Positions 6,131 to 12,920 of a DNA stretch of 12,920 nt are shown piece after piece. The notes beneath the pieces were generated by a model. It saw nothing but the letters and a program-made list of their open reading frames with translations. It did not search any database and had not been told where the DNA came from. Position 1 is the stretch's first letter. Each line of letters starts with the position of its first letter. A program made the position numbers and the translations under genes. The stretch is from Baffinella frigidus (Eukaryota; Cryptophyceae; Cryptomonadales; Baffinellaceae), in NCBI GenBank assembly GCA_026770585.1, contig MU648438.1:1-12920 (forward strand). The letters run 5' to 3'.

Positions 6131-6955
6131 TACCGATCAGGTGTCACGGACGAGGGACGCAAAGCATGGGTCTGTGATGAACCTGTTAGTATCGGTGTCT
6201 ACCACGCATATGCGCGGCGCTTCAAAGACGTGCGCGAGCACTGCCTGTTTGTCGTATGTTCAGGTGGCTGTCGCACTGCATGTGACCAGTTTATGAACAT
6301 CGCAGTAGACCTGGCCTCAGTGAATGCCGCCACCACACAAGAGTTATGCGATAGCCAGGAAGTTTGGTTGTTGCGCACCCTGTGCTCACGCATGCGTGGT
6401 AGGCTGATCAATCGGGTGGCGCAAGCCTTTGCTCTGCCTGTACTAACCGTACGCAACCCGTACTCGTTTGATACGGACCAGGTCATGTTTCTGTCACACA
6501 TAGAGACCCTATCGCATGACATCCAGCCGATGCGTAGGGGTACGGGGGTCTCTGTCTACAACGAATGTGTAAATACTAGTACCACACGTAATGGTATCCT
6601 ATGTAACATGAACATGTCGGAGGGATATTGGTTGTTCAAGGGTCCTCCGAGTAACTGCGACTCTACTCTGGATTATGGTAGTGTATTTGGTAATGAGCGC
6701 GATTGTGGGATATTCCCCACATCCGCGAGTCGGTTGACAAAAGAACAGATGACACACAACATGAATCATGGATGTCATGTTGTTGTGGACACGTGTTCCT
6801 CTGAGGGGTTTGTATTTCCAGATGAGAAATGCAAACAAGAGCGTTCTAACTGCATCAAGTTCGACGAGTCTTTCATGCGGAATTTGGAAACCATGGGGTG
6901 GCAACGTGATAATGGAATCATGGAGATGATGCCAATCGTCGTGAGGGTGTTCTAA
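6131..6955 (+). CDS. Hypothetical ~500-residue protein, C-terminal segment
   Basis: This frame opens after a TGA at 6107-6109 and has no ATG near its beginning (the first in-frame candidate, at 6230, is GTG), so it is almost certainly the continuation of the gene starting at 5451. It encodes Trp-, Cys- and Asp/Glu-containing globular sequence (EGRKAWVCDEP, SIGVYHAYARRF), a helical stretch, and a C-terminal part with regularly scattered cysteines (about 18 in this half). The stop is TAA at 6953-6955. A nested stem-loop follows within 20 bases. The combined length is about 501 codons. The family is not recognised. A possible intron with a perfect GTGAGT donor at 5827 would also restore the frame but would delete about 105 good codons, so a shift is more likely. 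Confidence 0.6.
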   Translation, partial: YRSGVTDEGRKAWVCDEPVSIGVYHAYARRFKDVREHCLFVVCSGGCRTACDQFMNIAVDLASVNAATTQELCDSQEVWLLRTLCSRMRGRLINRVAQAFALPVLTVRNPYSFDTDQVMFLSHIETLSHDIQPMRRGTGVSVYNECVNTSTTRNGILCNMNMSEGYWLFKGPPSNCDSTLDYGSVFGNERDCGIFPTSASRLTKEQMTHNMNHGCHVVVDTCSSEGFVFPDEKCKQERSNCIKFDESFMRNLETMGWQRDNGIMEMMPIVVRVF

Positions 6956-6972
6956 CTACATTGACACAGTTT

Positions 6973-7013
6973 TGCGAGTAATACAGATTCATTACATAAA
7001 CTCACTTCTCGCA
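6973..7013 (+). terminator. Nested hairpin after the ~500-residue gene
   Basis: An outer 6-bp stem (TGCGAG at 6973-6978, CTCGCA at 7008-7013) encloses a 4-bp inner stem (TAAT at 6979-6982, ATTA at 6991-6994). It begins 17 bases after the TAA at 6953-6955. It has the same two-tier layout as the elements at 1439 and 2678, and is proposed as a transcript 3'-end signal. The rest of the 208-base gap up to 7163 holds only the TATA box of the next gene. Confidence 0.4.
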
Positions 7014-7117
7014 TTGCTTTACGGTGCCACTCACTTGTTGGATTCCCCCAGGTCGAGGAGCTTTGTATAAGGAATTGGTGCAAGACCAAAACCTCGAAGC
7101 CATATAATTGCTATACG

Positions 7118-7125
7118 TATAAAAG
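7118..7125 (+). promoter_or_regulatory. TATA box (TATAAAAG) of the membrane-protein gene
   Basis: TATAAAAG lies 38-46 bases before the ATG at 7164, the spacing expected of a eukaryotic TATA box with a short leader. A TATTTGAG (7126-7133) directly follows and resembles the TATTTAAG sites of other genes in the window. Confidence 0.55.
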
Positions 7126-7163
7126 TATTTGAGAGGCGCTCTGAACCAACTCATCATAGTCAA

Positions 7164-7538
7164 ATGAAGTGGGTGCGGGGATTCGATGGCTTGGTGTGTT
7201 TTGGTTTTGCTGTATTTTTCACAGTTGCCACGTTGCAGAACTTCTTTTTACCGTCTGTCGTAGTTACAGACATTGTGTATCCAAACTATAATAATGTGAT
7301 CACAGAAAATATTAAAGGCGTATCACCCGATGTGTGTAAAGGGTCCAGCGCTGCACATCCATCTGTGGAGCCTACGTGTACATGCCTGGCAGGGGTCGTT
7401 GGTGCCAGCTTCAGCAATGGTGTGGATTGCATCCGTGAACACAATGGTCTACCAGCTGAACATCAACAGGTTGGGCGAATGAACCCTAACTCCATTTTTT
7501 CCACATATTTCTTATGTGATTTGTATACCAGCTCGTGA
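7164..7538 (+). CDS. Multi-pass membrane protein, N-terminal segment
   Basis: The ATG at 7164 follows a clear TATA box. The segment starts with a hydrophobic helix (residues about 10-30, LVCFGFAVFFTVATLQNFFL), a signal anchor or first membrane span. About 75 residues with cysteines follow (DVCKGSS, CTCLAG, VDCI), likely luminal/extracellular with disulphides. The frame ends at a TGA at 7536-7538, while seven more membrane helices continue in the frame of 7532-8290. The switch must lie between 7520 and 7538 if it is a simple frameshift. Alternatively a 62-base intron 7470-7531 (donor CAG/GTTGGG, branch-like CTAAC at 7486-7490, T-rich tract, CAG acceptor) joins the two in phase. The family is unknown. 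Confidence 0.55.
   Translation: MKWVRGFDGLVCFGFAVFFTVATLQNFFLPSVVVTDIVYPNYNNVITENIKGVSPDVCKGSSAAHPSVEPTCTCLAGVVGASFSNGVDCIREHNGLPAEHQQVGRMNPNSIFSTYFLCDLYTSS
7470..7531 (+). other. Candidate 62-base spliceosomal intron
   Basis: CAG/GTTGGG donor at 7470, CTAAC branch-like motif at 7486-7490, pyrimidine-rich stretch with T6 at 7495-7500, and acceptor TACCAG ending at 7531. Removal is phase 0 and joins the two frames of the membrane-protein gene without a stop. The donor is not the usual GTRAGT, which keeps confidence modest. Confidence 0.35.
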
Positions 7539-8290
7539 TCCGCAACTCAATTGGCCTAGACTTGAGTAAGTTTAATCGCGGCGTTCAGCTTGGTGTGGTT
7601 GTGATGTTTGCGGCTCTTGGGGGTTCCATCGCCATGAGTCTGTTCAATTTTAATCACGGGATGCAGACATTTATTCTCATCAATTTCATGCCACACCAGA
7701 TCGTGCTATTGATAGCTTCATACATCATGTACCGAAACACTCATTTTGAAGAGATTGACCCCCAGTATGTTGACCATTACAAGAAAGCAATCTTCTCAGG
7801 TGTGCACAACGCCGCTACAATGCCTTTCATGGCGCTGTTGGTCTGTATCTTGAACTCGTGGACAACGATGCCGATGCTACAGTTCGTGTACACGACTGTT
7901 ATTTTGATCAACGTTGTTGACATGGCCTATAACTGTACATACATCGATTCAAATAAACCGAATGGCCAGCAATCAAACTCAGAAAATGGCAAGAAAAACG
8001 CAGCAAAGTACCGAATGCGACAGGCTATCTACCTGCTACTCGTCTCGCTACTCCTCTCCCTCAGCATTGTGATAATGGTGTATTTTCCACAGCACACGGA
8101 CACCGTCCATCGCGTGGTGGGGACCGTGTTCATTGGCTTGATATGGATTCTACATATATTTTTTGACTGTACCAAAGCGAGTATAGATAGTTACCAACAT
8201 GAAAAACAATTCAACCAATATGACGGCTTTGTCGCAATGATTGGGTATGCATTGCTGTTTTTCAGCTTCTATGCGGTGTGGGGGCCCTAA
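7532..8290 (+). CDS. Multi-pass membrane protein, C-terminal segment (about seven membrane helices)
   Basis: The frame opens after a TGA at 7517-7519 and has no suitable ATG before the first helix, so it is read as a continuation of the gene at 7164. Hydrophobic helices are visible at LGVVVMFAALGGSIAMSLF, FILINFMPHQIVLLIASYIM, MPFMALLVCILNSW, FVYTTVILINVVDMAY, AIYLLLVSLLLSLSIVIMVY, VVGTVFIGLIWILHIFF and FVAMIGYALLFFSFYAVWG. A hydrophilic loop rich in Asn/Ser/Lys lies between the fourth and fifth. The protein should sit in a cell or viral membrane. No Lys occurs in the last helix, which argues against a rhodopsin. The stop TAA at 8288-8290 converges on the giant glycoprotein gene. The function is unknown. 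Confidence 0.62.
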   Translation, partial: LVIRNSIGLDLSKFNRGVQLGVVVMFAALGGSIAMSLFNFNHGMQTFILINFMPHQIVLLIASYIMYRNTHFEEIDPQYVDHYKKAIFSGVHNAATMPFMALLVCILNSWTTMPMLQFVYTTVILINVVDMAYNCTYIDSNKPNGQQSNSENGKKNAAKYRMRQAIYLLLVSLLLSLSIVIMVYFPQHTDTVHRVVGTVFIGLIWILHIFFDCTKASIDSYQHEKQFNQYDGFVAMIGYALLFFSFYAVWGP

Positions 8291-8291
8291 A

Positions 8292-8353
8292 AGGTGTGGG
8301 TGTGTGACAAAGTATGTTTAGTAAATTTATAATATTTTTTTTTTGAAACACCT
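8292..8353. terminator. Possible stem-loop between convergent genes
   Basis: AGGTGT (8292-8297) and ACACCT (8348-8353) form a 6-bp inverted repeat around an AT-rich core with a T10 run (8335-8344). It fills the 73-base gap between the membrane-protein stop and the glycoprotein stop, a position matching the other hairpins. The stem is short and the loop long, so it may be chance. Confidence 0.3.
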
Positions 8354-8363
8354 AGTTACAAAC

Positions 8364-11300
8364 TTAATCCTCACGTTCGTGCGTGTGTGACATTGAGAGT
8401 ACGTCCATTGTCATTTTCAGTGCTGAGAAGATCAAGTGCAGCGGTGTGGCGATTAACACAGGTATCGTGTAGATGCATAGGATACCCAAAAATAGCACTG
8501 GAACAAGTCGCCACGAGCTCAAGATCGCACAAAAGCGGTAAGCATTCATCATGTCTGCGTCGGCCTGTGTGATAATCATGTGGCTACGCCAGAACGCAGA
8601 CGATAAATCGTATAGAATTGCATCTGGTGTTGCTGCGAACGACTGTGTTCGGAGCCAGTTGTGTGCCGATTGGCATGCGTCTATGTTCAGTTCACATACA
8701 AACCAGGCAGCGTTTTCATACCACCCATGAAAGTTTAACGGATGAGCGCTACATGACACCAAACATTCACTCGCGGTAATATTGACGTTGTCGATGCAAT
8801 TGACAGACTTTTGTAGTGCTTGCGGCCATTCGACTCGAGTCGGTAGCAACACGTTGAACATCTCAATGATCTCTTCACCGATACAGGTCGGAATCATTGG
8901 TGCACATAATGGGGAGTACCCCAGAGAGTAGAATAAGACAATTGGTACGTAGATAATAGCGAGTACAGTCCAGGTATACGGTACCCCAAGTGTCGATATG
9001 ATAATACCTACGATGTATAGAAAGACGGCGACAACAACCCCGCCACTCAGGATGGAGTAACGGAACTCGGTGCAGTACATGACCGAGTCAATATCACAAC
9101 GCAGAACACGTTTGACCAAAGATGGGATGTTCGCAACCACGTTGCGAACGTAGTTGCCGTCTATGCCCCCCATAGTCTCGAATATATAGCGTGAGATACT
9201 ACCCGCGGCTGAGTTCTGAGCAGGCTCGATAATTGGCATATTGTTCGCATCAGGTTTACGATATTCTGTCCCGAACGAGGGTAAACTCGATGCCAACCCC
9301 CACTCAACAAGTGGGCGACCCGGTTTGGCAGTACCAAAAAACTTACTAACGATTGAGAATGATTCCATGACGACAGTGCCTATGTTCCACACGACCGTAC
9401 ACTCCAATTCAAACTCATTGTCTGTGAAGGATATTGGTATATTTAGAAATGCGTCGCTGAGAGTCCCACCCATCAGTTGCGTCGCACCGTCCCCTAGAGC
9501 TAGTTGTGTAGAACATGTCTTCACAGCATTCATCTTTTCCTGGAACGTGAGCAAATTACGTTTGTGTGTCGTTTCTGAATTCTCTGGGACACCCTCGGTT
9601 TGGGTATCCTCTTCTTGGTTGTCCGTTGTATCAGGTTCATCAACGCCCTTGAAGGGTGCGATATATGGCATCGGTGTGGCGCGTCTAATCTCGTAAAGCA
9701 GTGATTGTACCGTGTGCATACGGTGTTTGGTTGATTCGAAACCAGACTGTGTAGTATTGGAATCAGTTGTATTGGTATGGTTGGTATTTCGCGTAGCGTT
9801 TCGTTGTTTATGGAACCAATGAGACTGTTCGATGAGGTATGATATACTGTGTGCAAACCATATCCGTACCGAGCGAATGAAAGCTCTCACTGGCGCAGCC
9901 GCTTCAGAGTGGAGCATCGTGTACACCACCATCTCAGGGTGTGACACTAGCTTGACGACGACAGCGGGGTCACTCAACACGTCTGCGAGGTCTGCCATCG
10001 AGAGGAGGAATGTGTCAGGCACGGTTAGGTTGAACGACCGGCGCACGTCGTCACCGATTGCACGCCAACGCAGGCATCTCTTGTACAGGACATGGTCGCT
10101 CACAGAAATGTTGCCAATCTCCGAGAGAGACCCGAGTGGACCCACACGCCTACAGCCTTTGTCTATGACAGTGTCCCACGGCAGTGCTGCAACACGCTCG
10201 AGGTCGTGTGCTGCGATGTGCAGCATCCCGGCGACTGTCGTCATGTTAACGTTTTCTTCTAGTAGACAACGACGGCCGACGTCTAGCCTCTCAAGGCCAA
10301 CGACAAATGTTGCCAAGTTAAAATCGTTGCCATACACGGTGTAACAGAAGGTCTGTGCAGTCAAAAGCATTTCACAAGGTGCTGCTGCCAGGTCCGAATA
10401 CGATAAGGAGTAGTCAACAGAACGACTTGCATCATTTTGTGTACCACTGCCCAGTGTGACCAAGCAGAGCGCTAAGGGGTCTGGCACGATACCCTTGGAG
10501 ACGTCGTTGACCGAACAGGTCTCAAATCCCTGGTTTCGGAGTGGGCATGCGCATCGGGCTCCACCAGGTGCGTCTATACACATGGACGGTCCACTCGCAC
10601 ACGACTGACAAGGAGTCGTTCCAAACGAAGTCGGTAAGAATGCAGTGTCGAGTAAGCCACATGTCGCTTGGGAGTCTTGACACTGTGCGTGGTTAATACA
10701 AGCAGTCCGTGAGATGGTTTGCACATTACACTTGCACTGCTTACGCACGGTGTCACACCCGAATTGTTGAAAGTCTTGCAAGGGTTGAAGTGGACAGTCA
10801 TCACAAACGGAGAGTCCATTCTCCGCAAACTCATCATTTGAATCATATTGCAGACAACTATCCGCGGCTGAACATGAGAGCGATGATGCGTCGCCGAGTG
10901 ATTTGACGTATGTGGACCAACACCGGGTCGCCACGTCGATACAGGGAATTGTTTTTTTGGAATCATCTTCCACCCGAGTGCAATTTTGGAGAACACTGTA
11001 TGGGTCACAGTTGGCCTCTTTCATCGCGTCTTGAATGCCTTTGAGTGCATCTATGTTAAGAAATGCAAAAGGATACCAGCCGGCGATTTGGGTTGTTGCA
11101 ATTGGTTCGAGGTTTGTGATGACTGAATCCATGGCTTTTACAAACTCCCCCCTTAGAGGACAGAACAAATCGAGGAAAAATGTCTTCATTATCCAGTTGG
11201 TAATTATACAGATAGTTTGCATCAGTCCCTCCAACCACTCACCGACTTCTGTTCCTAACCGTGTTTTCATGAGCAGATCCATCAGCGCAGCGAAGGCCGC

Positions 11301-11726
11301 TGCTATTTCCTGCATCAGGAGGTCCATATAGATGCCCATTTGAGTTATTGCGTCATCTACACCGGTTTGTTCGTCGACGGAACTCATCCCTGGTATCCCT
11401 AGACGCACCGCCTGTAGAATGATCATGGTCAAAAAATAGCCTGAGCGCACGAACGAACCGACCTGTATTCTGGCAAATTTCAGCAGTTTCTTGAATGTCT
11501 CGAGATTTGTAACGGCACAATCTGCCACCATTTGTTCGTTCTGTTTCAGTGTCTCCTCGCTACGCGCTGATCTCTGGACCATGCATGCGCCATCCTCCAT
11601 GTGGCGATAGAATTCCTCGACCGTCTGGCGTACGAACTGGTTGTTGGACAGCGAGAACATGGACGGCTGATAGTAGAAAACCTCTGGTAAACACGAACCG
11701 GAAGCTTGGCAGTTCCCTTCAAACAC
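8364..11726 (-). CDS. Giant cysteine-rich membrane glycoprotein, main C-terminal segment
   Basis: This is a 1,120-codon open frame ending in TAA at 8364. Its first codon here is GTG directly after a TAG-limited gap, so it is not a true start but continues the frame at 11727-12040. Order: a helical region with hydrophobic stretches (YFLTMIILQAV; ICIITNWIMKTFFLDLFCPL); a cysteine-rich EGF-like block at about residues 250-420 (CKCNVQTISRTACINHAQC, CQSCASGPSMCIDAPG); a long helical/mixed section; a Ser/Thr/Asn linker with clustered N-glycosylation sequons (NATRNTNHTNTT); a second ectodomain; two close membrane spans (VVVAVFLYIVGIIISTL; VLAIIYVPIVLFYSLG) followed by SPLCAPMIPTC; a further Cys loop; and a final span (LVPVLFLGILCIYTIPVLIA) with a short His/Glu tail. 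This is an envelope- or surface-type protein. I do not recognise the family. Confidence 0.7.
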   Translation of the reverse strand: MFEGNCQASGSCLPEVFYYQPSMFSLSNNQFVRQTVEEFYRHMEDGACMVQRSARSEETLKQNEQMVADCAVTNLETFKKLLKFARIQVGSFVRSGYFLTMIILQAVRLGIPGMSSVDEQTGVDDAITQMGIYMDLLMQEIAAAFAALMDLLMKTRLGTEVGEWLEGLMQTICIITNWIMKTFFLDLFCPLRGEFVKAMDSVITNLEPIATTQIAGWYPFAFLNIDALKGIQDAMKEANCDPYSVLQNCTRVEDDSKKTIPCIDVATRCWSTYVKSLGDASSLSCSAADSCLQYDSNDEFAENGLSVCDDCPLQPLQDFQQFGCDTVRKQCKCNVQTISRTACINHAQCQDSQATCGLLDTAFLPTSFGTTPCQSCASGPSMCIDAPGGARCACPLRNQGFETCSVNDVSKGIVPDPLALCLVTLGSGTQNDASRSVDYSLSYSDLAAAPCEMLLTAQTFCYTVYGNDFNLATFVVGLERLDVGRRCLLEENVNMTTVAGMLHIAAHDLERVAALPWDTVIDKGCRRVGPLGSLSEIGNISVSDHVLYKRCLRWRAIGDDVRRSFNLTVPDTFLLSMADLADVLSDPAVVVKLVSHPEMVVYTMLHSEAAAPVRAFIRSVRIWFAHSISYLIEQSHWFHKQRNATRNTNHTNTTDSNTTQSGFESTKHRMHTVQSLLYEIRRATPMPYIAPFKGVDEPDTTDNQEEDTQTEGVPENSETTHKRNLLTFQEKMNAVKTCSTQLALGDGATQLMGGTLSDAFLNIPISFTDNEFELECTVVWNIGTVVMESFSIVSKFFGTAKPGRPLVEWGLASSLPSFGTEYRKPDANNMPIIEPAQNSAAGSISRYIFETMGGIDGNYVRNVVANIPSLVKRVLRCDIDSVMYCTEFRYSILSGGVVVAVFLYIVGIIISTLGVPYTWTVLAIIYVPIVLFYSLGYSPLCAPMIPTCIGEEIIEMFNVLLPTRVEWPQALQKSVNCIDNVNITASECLVSCSAHPLNFHGWYENAAWFVCELNIDACQSAHNWLRTQSFAATPDAILYDLSSAFWRSHMIITQADADMMNAYRFCAILSSWRLVPVLFLGILCIYTIPVLIATPLHLIFSALKMTMDVLSMSHTHERED

Positions 11727-12040
11727 AGCACCTCGTGCAGTCTATATATCCAACAGAGTTTTGACAGCGTAGCGTCTAAGTCACACACATTCATATCCTG
11801 TATCATAGAATTGCCCCCTTTCGCCTTTATTGTCGCCACGAATGCGCTAATGGTTTCAGTCACCCTCGTCGACGGATTCATCCATTTCTCCCTATCCATT
11901 ATGCCTGTACATTCAATTGCGTCGAGGTCTGGGTTATTGCATACTTGGTCACAACGCCCTGTTGCAACATCACATTGGTCACGACAAACTGTTTCGCCGA
12001 CGCTACACAATAGCCACGGTTGCTTCCACATATTCAAATC
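11727..12040 (-). CDS. Giant glycoprotein, middle segment (frame offset on both sides)
   Basis: This segment of about 100 codons connects the N-terminal and main segments. It begins inside a 13-bp tandem duplication at 12028-12053 and carries a CxxxC-rich opening (CRDQCDVATGRCDQVC), then a helical stretch to about 11740. Around 11730 the coding sequence passes to the frame of the 8364-11726 segment, a net -1 shift near TGTGTTT. The segment's own frame stays open to 11546 but becomes Arg/Ser-rich, shadow-like sequence there. The cysteine density and the exact abutting of the three frames show one gene. A 47-base GT-AG intron ending at the TAG near 11745 would also restore the frame, with weak splice signals. 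Confidence 0.6.
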
Positions 12041-12053
12041 ACATATTCAAATC
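12028..12053 (-). repeat. 13-bp perfect tandem duplication causing a frame change
   Basis: ACATATTCAAATC occurs twice in direct succession (12028-12040, 12041-12053). With two copies the upstream frame meets TGA at 12039-12041. With one copy the frames on both sides would be continuous. Thirteen is not a multiple of three, so this is a frame-breaking insertion in the giant glycoprotein gene. Confidence 0.85.
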
Positions 12054-12920
12054 ATTTTCTCTGTACGTTTCGTCGTCAGTTGTACCCGAGAATACAGTGC
12101 CTATGGGAGGCATTGGTTGAGTGGGTGTGAGTGTGTTGTTGAGTAAATCACGGACGTCGCCCATGAATGCATCCCAAAACATGTCCGGTACCCAATGCGA
12201 GCGATTGATAAGAGCCTCAAAATCTGGGCAACCATCGACAGAGTCACACAATGCGCGCGATAGATCGTTTCGAAGTTCCGACGCCAGCAAACGTTGTGTT
12301 GATATGCGGTAGGGGTGTGTCACAGAGCTCTCTGCTTCTTGAATTTGGGTCCCGGTTGACGTGTGGAACGTAGGCGCTGCCGAACACTGGTCACATTTCC
12401 TTCGTAGACTATACACACGACGCATCACGTCCACCGGCACGTCTGCAATCATGCGTGGTAGGGTCAGTATCTCTGAATTACAATGCAGTACCAGATGACT
12501 GGTGTTGCGGTGTAAAAGAGTGCAATCTGGCGAGACCCCCTGAGTATCCGCATCTGCAAGGCGTCCGGTGTGGCAGTCACCACTAGATGAGAGTGTGGTC
12601 GGTGCCCCTTTGAGTTCTGGGACAAGATAATCTGATTTGTATCGGTACTGGTACGCCGGTAAACGAGAGAGAAGCCCGCAATTGGATCCATCGAGGTTTG
12701 TATCGAGCGGAGATTTGTCCCGCATCAACCCAACTGTGTAAGGCCAGTCGATTTGTTTGGTACACTTCTTATTGTCCAGTACACGACTCGAGCGCCATGT
12801 ATTGTCGTGTAGCGACTTGATCGTGTCAATAAACCCACAGACCCGTGTGTCAACAACAGAGAACTGACACTCTTGTTTGGTTGCACATGCACAGACACCG
12901 TTGCTGGTATAGTATTCACT
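12041..12920 (-). CDS. Giant glycoprotein, N-terminal segment (start beyond right edge)
   Basis: The minus-strand frame is open from the right edge (12920) to the TGA at 12039. The ATG at 12725 is internal: about 65 residues of good coding sequence precede it in the same frame (SNGVCACATKQECQF; KKCTKQIDWPYTVG). It carries paired cysteines (CACATKQEC; RRKCDQC) and ectodomain-like mixed sequence, with one sequon near NRSHW. No signal peptide is seen, so the true start lies further right. Together with the next two segments the protein exceeds 1,500 residues. The C-T-K-Q-I-D-W-P-Y block looks like a conserved motif, but I cannot name its family. Confidence 0.62.

Noticed and set aside
5827-6140. 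314-base intron with a perfect AG/GTGAGT donor and an AG acceptor restoring frame in the ~500-residue gene
   Set aside because: It would remove about 105 codons of open, protein-like sequence, and branch and pyrimidine signals are weak. Frame agreement alone has a one-in-three chance.
6956-7163. tRNA or other structured RNA in the 208-base gap
   Set aside because: No acceptor/T-arm consensus. Only a terminator-like hairpin and a TATA box are present.
7532-8290. Heliorhodopsin or other microbial rhodopsin (about seven helices; such genes occur in mirusviruses)
   Set aside because: The last helix has no Lys for retinal attachment, and no rhodopsin motif is visible.
9530-9856. Alternative ORFs inside the giant glycoprotein (also 9241-9696, 9832-10344, 10574-11008)
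   Set aside because: All lie within the unbroken 1,120-codon frame and lack coding character.

Overview
The window looks like a stretch of a eukaryotic large DNA virus, or of such a virus integrated in a protist genome. Genes are compact and lie on both strands. Gaps are short (53 to 230 bases, none over 300). Likely TATA-type elements sit 30-55 bases before start codons, one AATAAA signal is present, and stem-loops lie at gene ends. No Shine-Dalgarno/operon layout, tRNA, rRNA or CRISPR is visible. The only protein pointing to a lineage is a portal-like protein on the minus strand at 3738-5369. With eukaryotic signals, a phage/herpes-type (HK97-lineage) portal would suggest a mirusvirus-like or other duplodnavirus-type eukaryotic virus. 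That assignment is an inference, not proven.

Layout, left to right: a secreted cysteine-repeat protein with a Thr/Pro stalk (minus, runs off the left edge); a chromodomain-like protein with an acidic linker (minus); an HNH endonuclease (plus); a 186-residue protein of unknown function (minus); a small protein with hexapeptide repeats (minus); the portal-like gene (minus); a roughly 500-residue protein of unknown function (plus, divergent from the portal); a multi-pass membrane protein (plus); and a very large cysteine-rich membrane glycoprotein (minus, at least 1,500 residues, start beyond the right edge). Three of these carry envelope/surface-type features (signal peptide, Cys repeats, glycosylation sequons, membrane segments). 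The portal would belong to DNA packaging, and the chromodomain and HNH proteins to chromatin or DNA.

The most striking property is that seven of the nine genes are interrupted. There are three in-frame stop codons (TAA in the chromodomain, TGA in the small repeat protein, TGA in the portal) and five frame changes (cysteine-repeat gene, 500-residue gene, membrane protein, and two in the giant glycoprotein, one of them at an exact 13-bp tandem duplication). The coding signal continues on the far side of each break. None of the breaks lies in the 10-base homopolymers of the window. Recent decay of an endogenous virus, recoding, small introns (one good candidate at 7470-7531) and assembly error are the competing explanations. 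Only the HNH gene and the 186-residue gene are clean complete ORFs.
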